A DNA stretch of 15,937 nucleotides from Defluviitaleaceae bacterium. GTDB lineage: Bacteria; Bacillota; Clostridia; Lachnospirales; UBA5962. The notes under the pieces were generated by a model. That model ran no database searches, was not told the origin of the DNA, and worked only from the letters and a program-made list of their open reading frames with translations. Positions 6,925 to 13,516 of the stretch are shown here, piece by piece. The translations under genes were made by a program, and so were the position numbers. The stretch spans positions 1-15,937 of the forward strand of contig WRFW01000212.1 in assembly GCA_009787435.1 (NCBI GenBank), written 5' to 3'. The stretch's first letter is position 1. Each line of letters starts with the position of its first letter.

Positions 6925-7293
6925 CTATTTCTTCTTATTAGCGATAGTTTTTCTCTTACCTTTTCTAGTTCTTGCGTTTGTTTTCGTTTTTTGACCACGA
7001 ACAGGCAAGCCTTTTCTATGGCGTATGCCACGGTAACAGCCTATTTCTGAAAGCCTTTTAATATTAAGAGCAACTTCACGCCTTAAATCACCTTCAACAG
7101 TTTGTGTTTTTTCGATTTCTTCACGGATTTTATTAACTTCATCGTCTGTTAAATCACGAACTCTTGTGTTTAAATCTACCCCAGCTGAATTTAAAATTCT
7201 AATAGAGCTTGAGCGACCGATACCGAATATATAGGTAAGTCCGATTTCAACACGTTTTTCACGTGGAACATCTACACCTGCAATTCTTGCCAT
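6925..7293 (-). CDS. rpsM: 30S ribosomal protein S13
   Basis: S13 is in the small-subunit head, contacts the P-site tRNA and bridges to the 50S subunit. It has 122 residues starting ARIAGVD, with the helix-two-turn-helix region around YIFGIGRSSSIRIL (21-34) and the basic tail RHRKGLPVRGQKTKTNARTR. ATG 7293 is preceded by AAAAAGGAGAA. It starts the rpsM-rpsK-rpsD-rpoA-rplQ block. No separate promoter is evident in the 24-nt gap from rpmJ, so it is probably co-transcribed. Confidence 0.98.
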   Translation of the reverse strand: MARIAGVDVPREKRVEIGLTYIFGIGRSSSIRILNSAGVDLNTRVRDLTDDEVNKIREEIEKTQTVEGDLRREVALNIKRLSEIGCYRGIRHRKGLPVRGQKTKTNARTRKGKRKTIANKKK

Positions 7294-7317
7294 AAATTCT
7301 CCTTTTTATAAACTTTC

Positions 7318-7431
7318 TTAACCTTGTCTTTGTTTGTGTTTCGGATTTTCACAAATAATTCTAACTATACCTTTTCTGCGAATTATTTTGCATTTTTCAC
7401 ACATCGGTTTTACTGATGGTCTAACTTTCAT
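7318..7431 (-). CDS. rpmJ: 50S ribosomal protein L36, zinc-ribbon form
   Basis: This small gene of 37 codons was found by reading the 154-nt space between infA and rpsM. The product begins MKVRPSVKPMCEKC and carries the L36 zinc site as C11, C14, C27 and H32, followed by the basic end KHKQRQG. L36 is a late-assembling large-subunit protein near the peptidyl transferase centre side. ATG 7431 has GGGAGGAAC with 7-nt spacing, and the stop is TAA 7318-7320. The position between infA and rpsM is the usual one in Bacillota. Keeping all four zinc ligands makes this the zinc-dependent (C+) version. Confidence 0.97.
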   Translation of the reverse strand: MKVRPSVKPMCEKCKIIRRKGIVRIICENPKHKQRQG

Positions 7432-7447
7432 TTTCTAAGTTCCTCCC

Positions 7448-7666
7448 TTATTTATCTCTCCAAATTATTCGACCCTTTGTAAGGTCATATGGAGACATAG
7501 CTATAGTAACCTTATCACCAGGAGTAATTCGGATAAAGTTCATACGAAGCTTTCCTGAAAGGTGTGCCACTATTTTGTGCCCACCTTCAAGCTCTACATT
7601 AAAAACAGCACCAGGCAGTTTTTCTGTAATTATGCCTTCGACTTCTATCATGTCGCTTTTGGCCAT
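7448..7666 (-). CDS. infA: Translation initiation factor IF-1
   Basis: IF-1 is a 72-residue OB-fold protein that binds the 30S A-site and stabilises initiation complexes with IF-2 and IF-3. The sequence MAKSDMIEVEGIITEKLPGA is family-typical, followed by F-x-VELEGGHKIVAHLSGKLR and the end YDLTKGRIIWR. ATG 7666 is preceded by GGAGGG at about 10 nt. It follows the KOW-protein gene after an AT-rich gap of 83 nt and is followed closely by rpmJ. Confidence 0.98.
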   Translation of the reverse strand: MAKSDMIEVEGIITEKLPGAVFNVELEGGHKIVAHLSGKLRMNFIRITPGDKVTIAMSPYDLTKGRIIWRDK

Positions 7667-7749
7667 ATTTTCTTAACCCTCCAAGGTTATCAAAAAATTT
7701 TTTAAAATTGCAGCCAATTTATTTTGCAAGCTAATTTAAAATTTTTGCA

Positions 7750-8013
7750 TTAATCGCTTAAAAAGTTTTTAATGGCGGTTTTAAAATCACTATCTAAATA
7801 ATTTTCTGCTAAAATTTTTTCTTTCATGCCACTATCGATGTAGTTTGTGCGTTGAATGTGCATTAGTTTTTTTTTCTTAGGATTTATGATTTTTCTAAGC
7901 TTGCCATCTACTAAGAAAACAAAGTTTTCTTCTATAGATGTTACAATGAAAGCTTTCCCTTTATCTCTACCTTGTTTTGAAAAGACTATTTGCCCTATTT
8001 GTATATCTTTCAT
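7750..8013 (-). CDS. KOW-domain RNA-binding protein (ribosomal L14e/L27e-like)
   Basis: This 87-residue protein has an N-terminal KOW motif, GQIVFSKQGRDKGKAFIV (7-24), followed by a short beta-rich region and the basic stretch NPKKKKLMHIQRT (44-56). Such proteins, related to archaeal or eukaryotic L14e, commonly sit between map and infA in Clostridia. A role in ribosome biogenesis or RNA binding is inferred from family and context, not shown. The start ATG 8013 has no clear Shine-Dalgarno sequence: the preceding bases are GCGAGCATATAAAT, and no alternative start codon lies upstream in frame. It is separated from map by 89 nt, so it is not translationally coupled by overlap. Confidence 0.87.
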   Translation of the reverse strand: MKDIQIGQIVFSKQGRDKGKAFIVTSIEENFVFLVDGKLRKIINPKKKKLMHIQRTNYIDSGMKEKILAENYLDSDFKTAIKNFLSD

Positions 8014-8068
8014 ATATTTATATGCTCGCGTAAAAGCACAAAAGATTAATGAAAATTTTTTCCGCGGC

Positions 8069-8102
8069 TTGATACCTTTCTAATTATTTTCAGAATTATC
8101 AA
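8069..8102 (-). other. Weak inverted repeat between map and the KOW-protein gene
   Basis: TTGATA (8069-8074) and TATCAA (8097-8102) are complementary, with TAATT (8081-8085) and AATTA (8094-8098) offering an alternative inner pairing. The structure starts directly after the map stop codon on the minus strand. It lacks a T-run and is short, so function is uncertain. Confidence 0.25.
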
Positions 8103-8849
8103 CTAATAGAGTGTTAGTATTTCGGGTTCACCGTCTGTAATGGCTATAGTATTTTCATAGTGAGCTGAATTTTTGCCATCTAGTGTTATGGCTGTCCACC
8201 CGTCTTCAACTATATAGCTTTCAGGAGAACCGACACTAACCATTGGCTCTATTGCAAAAGTCATACCTTTATCAATTTTGGGACCTTTTTTACCCATATC
8301 ATGATTTGGTATATTAGGCATTTCATGAATATCACGCCCTATGCCATGGCCAACAAATTCTTCAATTACTCCAAAGCCATTATCTTCAATATATGTGCCT
8401 ATAGTTTTGCAAATTTGATTTAAACGGTTGCCTTTTCTAGCGTATTTAATACCTTCAAAAAAAGACTTTTTAGTAACCTCTAATAATCTTTCATCTTCTT
8501 CAGATATTGTGCCAACACCAAAAGTGCGGGCGGCATCGCCATGGTAGCCGCTAAAGAATACACCAATATCTATTCCGATAATATCACCGCTCATAAGCCT
8601 ACGGGAATCTGGTATGCCATGAACTATTTCTTCATTAATAGAAGTGTTTATAGAAGCAGGAAAGCCTTTATAATTTAGGAAAGAGGGTGTTGCATTGTGG
8701 CTTAAAATAAATTCATGAGCCATTTTATTAAGCTCTGCTGTGCTAACACCAGGTTTTATATGCCTTTCTAGCATTTCTAAGCAGCGAGCAACGATAGAAC
8801 CAGCCTTTTTCATAACTAAAAGCTGCTGGGTATTTTTAAGATATATCAT
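8103..8849 (-). CDS. map: Methionine aminopeptidase, type I
   Basis: This 248-residue cytoplasmic metalloprotease removes the initiator methionine from nascent proteins. All five metal ligands can be placed: D94 (IGIDIG), D105 (YHGDAART), H168 (GHGIG), E201 (AIEPM) and E232 (HYENT). The substrate-binding histidine is H77 (VHGIP). The length and lack of an N-terminal extension fit the type Ia enzyme. ATG 8849 lies inside the adk 3' end, so the two genes overlap by 14 nt in different frames, which suggests translational coupling. No strong Shine-Dalgarno sequence is present. Gene order secY-adk-map is standard for Bacillota. Confidence 0.97.
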   Translation of the reverse strand: MIYLKNTQQLLVMKKAGSIVARCLEMLERHIKPGVSTAELNKMAHEFILSHNATPSFLNYKGFPASINTSINEEIVHGIPDSRRLMSGDIIGIDIGVFFSGYHGDAARTFGVGTISEEDERLLEVTKKSFFEGIKYARKGNRLNQICKTIGTYIEDNGFGVIEEFVGHGIGRDIHEMPNIPNHDMGKKGPKIDKGMTFAIEPMVSVGSPESYIVEDGWTAITLDGKNSAHYENTIAITDGEPEILTLY

Positions 8850-9441
8850 TTAAAACGCCTATTAGCCTTTCGGTTATTTCATATATTTCACCTACACCGC
8901 TAACTTTCACTAAGAGACCTTTTTCTTCATAAATTTTTGCAATAGGAAGCGTTTCTTTTTTGAAAATAGCTAAGCGTTTTTCTATCGTTTCTTTTTTATC
9001 ATCTTCACGCTGCACTAAATTGTTTCCACAAACACAAGTGCTAACGTTATCTTTAGTGTTATACATTTTACCGCATTCTAGGCAGCTTAGCCTTGAAGAT
9101 ATACGCTCTATTACTTCTTTTTCATCTGCTTCTAAAAATATTACTTTATCTATAGAGGTTAGCTCTGCTAATAATGATACTTGCGGTATCGTGCGAGGGT
9201 AGCCATCTAAAATAAATTTATTTGTTAAGCTCTGTTTTAAAAGTTCTGTGGTTAAAGTGTCATCTACATAGCCACCGCTATCTAAAACGGATTTTATTTT
9301 TTTACCTATTTCAGTTTCATCTTTAATGTGTTTTCGCATAATATCACCTGTTGATAAATGCTTCAACCCAAATTTTTCTGCTAAAATTTTTGCTTGAGTT
9401 CCTTTACCCGAACCTATAGGCCCCATTATTATTAATTTCAA
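8836..9441 (-). CDS. adk: Adenylate kinase with zinc-type LID
   Basis: This 201-residue enzyme converts ATP and AMP to two ADP. The P-loop GPIGSGKGT is at 7-15, the AMP-binding STGDIMR at 30-36, and FILDGYPRT at 76-83. The LID has a zinc knuckle: C120-x2-C123 and then C136-V-C138. The second pair is CxC where CxxC or CxxD is usual, so one ligand may be shifted. The start is TTG (9439-9441), because the next ATG (residue 6) would remove the first beta strand. AGAGGGGG lies about 8 nt before the TTG. At 201 residues it is somewhat shorter than the usual 214-217. The gene ends overlapping map. Confidence 0.96.
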   Translation of the reverse strand: MKLIIMGPIGSGKGTQAKILAEKFGLKHLSTGDIMRKHIKDETEIGKKIKSVLDSGGYVDDTLTTELLKQSLTNKFILDGYPRTIPQVSLLAELTSIDKVIFLEADEKEVIERISSRLSCLECGKMYNTKDNVSTCVCGNNLVQREDDKKETIEKRLAIFKKETLPIAKIYEEKGLLVKVSGVGEIYEITERLIGVLNDIS

Positions 9442-9495
9442 AAGTGTTTCCCCCTCTCTTAAAGATTTTCATAGAAACCTTTAACAATGGCATAT

Positions 9496-9540
9496 ATAGA
9501 TGATAGAAGCCTTTATTTTAGAGTTCTAAAAATCATCTAT
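9496..9540 (-). other. Nested palindromes across the secY stop codon
   Basis: ATAGATGAT (9496-9504) is perfectly complementary to ATCATCTAT (9532-9540), giving 9 bp that include the secY stop codon at 9537-9539. Inside, TTTTAG (9516-9521) pairs with CTAAAA (9526-9531) around an AGTT loop. A minus-strand transcript would therefore fold into a two-level hairpin right at the secY stop codon in the 95-nt secY-adk gap. There is no following T-run, so a processing or stability role is more likely than termination, if it does anything. Confidence 0.5.
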
Positions 9541-10868
9541 TCCAAGAAACCTTTATAATGGCGTGTAAGCATATTTGATTGTAATTTCTTAACGAGTTCA
9601 AGAGCAACACCTGTAACAATTAGAAGAGTAGTACCACCGAAACCAACTGTAATCGGAAGCACACCCGGCACAAAGCCAATTATAACTTCAAAAGCAACAG
9701 GAATCATAGCAAGTAACACATATGAAATAGCACCTATCCAAGAAATTCTGTGAATAGTTCTTTCTATATATTCACTAGTTGGTGCACCTGGGCGAATACC
9801 AGGAATAAAGCCACCATTTTTCTTTAAATTTTCTGCCATTTCCCTAGGGTTCACTGCAAAAGAGGTGTAAAAAAATGTGAAAGCTATTATTAATCCCATA
9901 TATAAAATTGCACCGAGCGGGCTTGTAAGCTCTAGCCAGCTAACTATAGTTTGCAATGTAGTATTATCGGGCGTTATACTTAATATCATAGCTGGGAATT
10001 GCAAAATACTTAAAGAAAAAATTATAGCCATAACACCAGCAATATTTACTTTAATAGGTATAAAGCTGCTATTAGAGCCTGCATGGGTAGTTGTGCCTGC
10101 TGTTTTCTTAGAGTTTTGAACTGGAATTCTCCGCTCGCCCTCTTGAATTAATATAGCCATACAAATTAATATGAAGAAAAGAATTGCAAGAAGAACTATA
10201 ATTACAACTTGAAGCCATGAACCATCTTCATTTGTGATTCCAAACTGTGCCATGTTCCAAAGCCCAAATATCGCACCCGGAAGCACACTTAAAATGTTTG
10301 AAAAAATCATAAAAGAAGTACCGTTTCCAATTCCTTTTTCAGTTATAAGCTCACCTAGCCACATAACCATTATAGTACCGGTTACTAATGAGACCATAGC
10401 GATTAAATAAGTTGTGAAAGTTGGATAAACGAACAAGCCCATTTGATTAAAGCTGAAAACTAACCCTGTTCCTTGAAGCACAGCCATAACAACGGCTATA
10501 ATTTTAGTAATTTGATTAATTTTACGCTTGCCTTCTTCGCCCTCTTTTTTCATTTGTTCAAGCCTTGGTATTGCTACACTAAGAAGCTGCATTATAATAG
10601 AAGCGGTAATATAAGGCCCGATTCCCATAGCAAATATAGTACCGAAGCCACCACCTGCTATAGTTGCGAAAAGAGTGTTTCCAAATAAACCACCATCGCC
10701 GCCGCCAAAGCCAGAGCGGTGAAATTGCCACATAGATAAATCTATACCAGGCATAGGAATGTTAGCACCTATACGGTACACGAAAAGTATCATCATAACG
10801 TATAGTATTTTTTTACGAAGGTCATCTACTTTCCATGCATCAGAAAATACTCTGAAAACTTCCTTCAC
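9537..10868 (-). CDS. secY: Protein translocase subunit SecY
   Basis: SecY is the channel-forming core of the Sec translocon in the cytoplasmic membrane. The 443 residues show the ten-helix pattern of the family. The first helix (about 20-38) is followed by the family stretch RIGANIPMPGID (32-43). The GFGTIFAMGIGPYITASIIMQ segment begins near residue 74. The cytoplasmic loop carrying QEGERRIPVQ, the signature that interacts with SecA and ribosomes, is followed by a long loop and later NPREMAENLKKNGGFIPGIRPG. The start is GTG (10866-10868). Its G overlaps the rplO stop as TAGTG, and AGAGGTGG inside rplO serves as ribosome-binding site, so coupling to rplO is likely. Confidence 0.98.
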   Translation of the reverse strand: MKEVFRVFSDAWKVDDLRKKILYVMMILFVYRIGANIPMPGIDLSMWQFHRSGFGGGDGGLFGNTLFATIAGGGFGTIFAMGIGPYITASIIMQLLSVAIPRLEQMKKEGEEGKRKINQITKIIAVVMAVLQGTGLVFSFNQMGLFVYPTFTTYLIAMVSLVTGTIMVMWLGELITEKGIGNGTSFMIFSNILSVLPGAIFGLWNMAQFGITNEDGSWLQVVIIVLLAILFFILICMAILIQEGERRIPVQNSKKTAGTTTHAGSNSSFIPIKVNIAGVMAIIFSLSILQFPAMILSITPDNTTLQTIVSWLELTSPLGAILYMGLIIAFTFFYTSFAVNPREMAENLKKNGGFIPGIRPGAPTSEYIERTIHRISWIGAISYVLLAMIPVAFEVIIGFVPGVLPITVGFGGTTLLIVTGVALELVKKLQSNMLTRHYKGFLE

Positions 10869-11371
10869 TATACCACCTCTGCTTCGCCTTCAACGCCACC
10901 TTTAGCGATTTTTAATTTTTTGGCAAGTTTAACAATCTCTGCTTGCCCACCTGCTGCATTAATTTTTTCTATAGCAGTTTTACTAAAATAATCAACTTTA
11001 ATAGTAAGCTTTTTAGATAGTTCACCATTGCCTAAAATTTTCACGCCATCTCTTGGGTTTGAAAGAAGCCCTTTAGATTTTAAAGCTGCAACATCAACAA
11101 TTTGCCCATCTTCAAAAACATTTAAATGGCTTAAGTTTATAGCTACTATATCTTTTGTGTTTCTATTTGTGAAACCTCTTTTTGGGAGTCTTCTATATAA
11201 AGGCATTTGCCCACCTTCAAAACCACGGCGAACACCGCCGCCGCTTCTAGCGTTTTGCCCTTTGTGCCCTTTACCAGAAGTTTTGCCGCTTCCAGAACCG
11301 TGCCCACGCCCAACTCTAAATTTTTTCTTATTTGAGCCTGGAGCCGGTTTTAAATTGCTTAATTCTAACAC
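10868..11371 (-). CDS. rplO: 50S ribosomal protein L15 with extended C-terminus
   Basis: L15 binds 23S rRNA late in large-subunit assembly. The glycine- and basic-rich N-terminal region (FRVGRGHGSGSGKTSGKGHKG, beginning at residue 18) and GGQMPLYRRLPKRGF (53-67) are typical, as is the AAGGQAEIV element near residue 140. At 167 residues it is about 20 longer than the B. subtilis protein. The additional tail from about 148 to 167 has a lysine-rich then acidic composition. The start is GTG (11369-11371) with GGGAGGT upstream. The stop TAG overlaps the secY start by one base. Confidence 0.97.
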   Translation of the reverse strand: MLELSNLKPAPGSNKKKFRVGRGHGSGSGKTSGKGHKGQNARSGGGVRRGFEGGQMPLYRRLPKRGFTNRNTKDIVAINLSHLNVFEDGQIVDVAALKSKGLLSNPRDGVKILGNGELSKKLTIKVDYFSKTAIEKINAAGGQAEIVKLAKKLKIAKGGVEGEAEVV

Positions 11372-11388
11372 TTAACTACCTCCCTCTT

Positions 11389-11571
11389 CTATGAAGCTTG
11401 TTCAACTTTTACTAAGTGAACTACCTTTTTAATCATTCCACGGGTTGCGGGATTATCTTTTTGAATTACTGAGCTATTTAGCTTTCTAAGGCCTAGAGCT
11501 TGCACAATTTTTTTATGCTTTGGCTTAGAACCTATAGTAGATTTAACTAGCGTTATTTTAATTTGTTCCAT
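11389..11571 (-). CDS. rpmD: 50S ribosomal protein L30
   Basis: This 60-residue protein has the full bacterial L30 pattern: IKITLVKSTIGSKPKHKKIVQ at the start, LGLRKLNSSVIQKDNPATRGM in the middle and VVHLVKVE near the end. L30 is a small peripheral large-subunit protein. ATG 11571 has GAGGAGG upstream. It lies between rpsE and rplO with gaps of 15-17 nt, the standard spc position in Bacillota. Confidence 0.97.
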   Translation of the reverse strand: MEQIKITLVKSTIGSKPKHKKIVQALGLRKLNSSVIQKDNPATRGMIKKVVHLVKVEQAS

Positions 11572-11586
11572 ATTTTATAACCTCCT

Positions 11587-12084
11587 CTATAGCTCTTCTA
11601 TGCTTTTACCACGAAGCCTTGCAACTTCGCTAGGCGTTTTCATAGTTTTTAGACCTTCGATAGTAGCATTAACAACATTTCTTTTATTGTTAGAGCCTAG
11701 AGACTTAGTACGAATGTTACGAATGCCTGCAAGCTCCATAACTATACGCACAGGCCCACCGGCAATAATTCCTGTACCCTCTGCAGCAGGTTTTAATAAA
11801 ACTTTGCTAGCACCAAATTTTGCATTTATTTGGTGGTATAAGCTCGCATTTTCATTTAAGTCTATATATATCATATTTTTCTTAGCGTCTTCTTTGCCTT
11901 TTCTTATAGCTTCTGGCACTTCAGAAGCTTTCCCAAGACCAACGCCAACGTGGCCAGCTTCATCGCCGACTACTACTAAAGCTGCGAAACGAAAAGTTCT
12001 ACCACCTTTAACAACTTTAGTAACACGGTTTATAGTTACAACCTTGTCTTTTAATTCCAAGGCATTTGCGTCTATTTTTTTCAA
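11587..12084 (-). CDS. rpsE: 30S ribosomal protein S5
   Basis: S5 helps shape the mRNA entry channel and affects decoding accuracy. The 165 residues contain the N-terminal double-stranded RNA-binding fold with RVTKVVKGGRTFRFAALVVVG (20-40) and GHVGVGLGKASEVPEAIRKG, then the ribosomal S5 domain 2 fold with GTGIIAGGPVRIVMELAGI. The start is TTG (12082-12084), because an in-frame stop lies two codons upstream and AAGGAGAG lies at a good distance. No nearby ATG is in frame. It follows rplR by 21 nt. Confidence 0.97.
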   Translation of the reverse strand: MKKIDANALELKDKVVTINRVTKVVKGGRTFRFAALVVVGDEAGHVGVGLGKASEVPEAIRKGKEDAKKNMIYIDLNENASLYHQINAKFGASKVLLKPAAEGTGIIAGGPVRIVMELAGIRNIRTKSLGSNNKRNVVNATIEGLKTMKTPSEVARLRGKSIEEL

Positions 12085-12105
12085 AATTTACTCTCTCCTT
12101 TAGAA

Positions 12106-12462
12106 TTAGAATTTTAAGCCCGCTTCGCGAGCACCCTCAGCGAGTTCTTTAACACGGCCATGGTATAAGTAACCGCCTCTATCGAAAACAACTTCGCTTA
12201 AGCCTTGCTGCAAAGCTCTTTTGCCAACTGCTAAGCCAACTGCTTTAGCAGCTTCTTTGCCCGGCTTTTTTTCAAAATCTTTTTCAACTGTTGAAGCTGA
12301 AACGATTGTTTTGCCGTTTATATCATCTATTATTTGAGCATAAATATGTTTATTTGAGCGAAACACATTTAGTCTTGGTCTGTTAGGCGTTCCTGAGATA
12401 TTCTTTCTTAAACGGTAATGTCTCTTGAGCCTAGCTTTTTGACGCGATGGTTTAATAATCAT
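12106..12462 (-). CDS. rplR: 50S ribosomal protein L18
   Basis: L18 binds 5S rRNA together with L5 in the central protuberance. The start was set at ATG 12462 (118 residues) because AGGAGA lies 7 nt upstream and the product then begins with the family-typical MIIKPSRQKARLKRHYRLRK. A longer frame from TTG 12543 lacks a ribosome-binding site and would add 27 unrelated residues, so it is rejected. Later family motifs are GTPNRPRLNVFRSNKHIYAQ, FDRGGYLYHGRVKELAEGAR and EAGLKF at the end. The gene is preceded by an 85-nt gap with a hairpin. Confidence 0.96.
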   Translation of the reverse strand: MIIKPSRQKARLKRHYRLRKNISGTPNRPRLNVFRSNKHIYAQIIDDINGKTIVSASTVEKDFEKKPGKEAAKAVGLAVGKRALQQGLSEVVFDRGGYLYHGRVKELAEGAREAGLKF

Positions 12463-12501
12463 TAACAAATCTCCTATAGTTCTATTTTCAATCAATGATT
12501 T

Positions 12502-12548
12502 TTTAGAAACAGTTTTAAAAAGTTTAAACTGCCAAAAAACCAATCAAT
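12502..12548 (-). other. Intercistronic hairpin between rplF and rplR
   Basis: CAGTTTTAAA (12510-12519) and TTTAAACTG (12523-12531) can form a stem of about nine pairs with a bulge. An outer stem pairs the T6/A6 runs: GGTTTTTT after the rplF stop on the minus strand with AAAAAATC before the rplR ribosome-binding site, with one G-U pair. The two stems enclose a small internal loop. This fills most of the 85-nt gap. A regulatory role is inference only; AT-rich DNA can form such stems by chance. Confidence 0.4.
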
Positions 12549-13090
12549 TATTTCTTACCAGACTTACCAGCTTTACGCCTAATAGTTTCATTAGCGTATT
12601 TAATACCTTTGCCTTTATAAGGCTCTGGCGGTCTCTTTTCTCTTATAACGGCTGCATATTGCCCAACCTTTTCTTTGTCTATCCCTTTTACTGTTATTTT
12701 GTTATTGCCCTCAACTTCTGTAGTAATTCCCTCTGGGTCTTCCATAATAACTGGGTGTGAAAAGCCTAGAGTTAGATTAAGCTTTTTGCCTTCTTTAGCG
12801 GCTCTATAACCGACACCATTTATTTCAAGGTCTACTGAGTAACCCTCTGTTACACCGTAAACCATGTTGTATATTAAAGTTCTCGTTAAACCGTGAAAAC
12901 TTCTATTTCTCTTTAAGTCGTTTGGTCTTGAAACTGTTACTTCAGCACCCTCAACTTTAATTTCCATTTCCGAAACTAATTGCCTATTAAGCTCTCCTTT
13001 AGGGCCTTTAACTGTAATAAGATTGCCTTGGGCTAGATCTACAGTTACACCTGCTGGTATCGCTATAGGTTTTTTACCTATTCGAGACAT
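12548..13090 (-). CDS. rplF: 50S ribosomal protein L6
   Basis: L6 lies near the factor-binding site of the large subunit. The start was set at ATG 13090 (180 residues), where MSRIGKKPI begins exactly as in the family and AAGGGGGT lies 5 nt upstream. The 14 extra codons of the longer frame overlap the end of rpsH and are not L6-like. Both L6 repeats are present, with VKGPKGEL near the start, NGVGYRA in the middle and PPEPYKGKGIKYANE near the C-terminus. The stop is TAA 12548-12550. It follows rpsH by 10 nt. Confidence 0.97.
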   Translation of the reverse strand: MSRIGKKPIAIPAGVTVDLAQGNLITVKGPKGELNRQLVSEMEIKVEGAEVTVSRPNDLKRNRSFHGLTRTLIYNMVYGVTEGYSVDLEINGVGYRAAKEGKKLNLTLGFSHPVIMEDPEGITTEVEGNNKITVKGIDKEKVGQYAAVIREKRPPEPYKGKGIKYANETIRRKAGKSGKK

Positions 13091-13100
13091 CGTTACCCCC

Positions 13101-13499
13101 TTACCATATAAAGGCGAGCACTTCGCCACCAACTTTATTTTTTCGTGCTTCTTTATCTGTTATAATACCTTTGTTTGTAGAAACGATAGCTATCCCAAGC
13201 CCATTTAAAACTCTTGGAAGTTTATCACTATTTGCATAAACTCTAAGCCCAGGCTTTGAAATACGCTTTAAACCTGCTAATGTTCTTTCGTTTCTTTCGC
13301 CATATTTTAGTTTTATACGCATAGTTTTTTTAACGCCATCTTCTAACATTTCATAGCTATTAATATACCCTTCTCTAAGAAGTATATCTGCTATTTGCAG
13401 CTTCACTTTTGAAGAAGGAACATCTACAGTTTTGTGTTTCGCTGTGTTTGCGTTTCTTATTCTAGTTAGCATATCTGCAATCGGGTCTGACATTGCCAT
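13101..13499 (-). CDS. rpsH: 30S ribosomal protein S8
   Basis: S8 binds helix 21 of 16S rRNA and in E. coli represses the spc operon by binding its mRNA. The 132 residues begin MAMSDPIADMLTRIRNAN and end with the family signature GIAIVSTNKGIITDKEARK followed by GGEVLAFIW. ATG 13499 has AGGAGG at about 9 nt. An internal ATG two codons later is possible but further from the ribosome-binding site. The upstream neighbour is the 41-codon small ORF, 17 nt away, rather than rpsN as usual. Confidence 0.98.
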   Translation of the reverse strand: MAMSDPIADMLTRIRNANTAKHKTVDVPSSKVKLQIADILLREGYINSYEMLEDGVKKTMRIKLKYGERNERTLAGLKRISKPGLRVYANSDKLPRVLNGLGIAIVSTNKGIITDKEARKNKVGGEVLAFIW

Positions 13500-13516
13500 T
13501 GCTTGAATCCTCCTAA

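Noticed and set aside
7682..7738. 18-codon TTG-started frame and A/T palindrome between the KOW-protein gene and infA
   Set aside because: No ribosome-binding site, low-complexity A/T sequence, and the palindrome is of a kind expected by chance.
11600..12103. Long plus-strand frame opposite rpsE
   Set aside because: It is the antisense image of a well-supported ribosomal gene, with no similarity to any protein I know.
12463..12543. N-terminal extension of L18 from TTG 12543
   Set aside because: No ribosome-binding site, not L18-like, and ATG 12462 has a well-placed AGGAGA.
13091..13132. 14-codon N-terminal extension of L6
   Set aside because: It overlaps the end of rpsH, is not L6-like, and ATG 13090 gives the conserved MSRIGKKPI start with its own purine-rich site.
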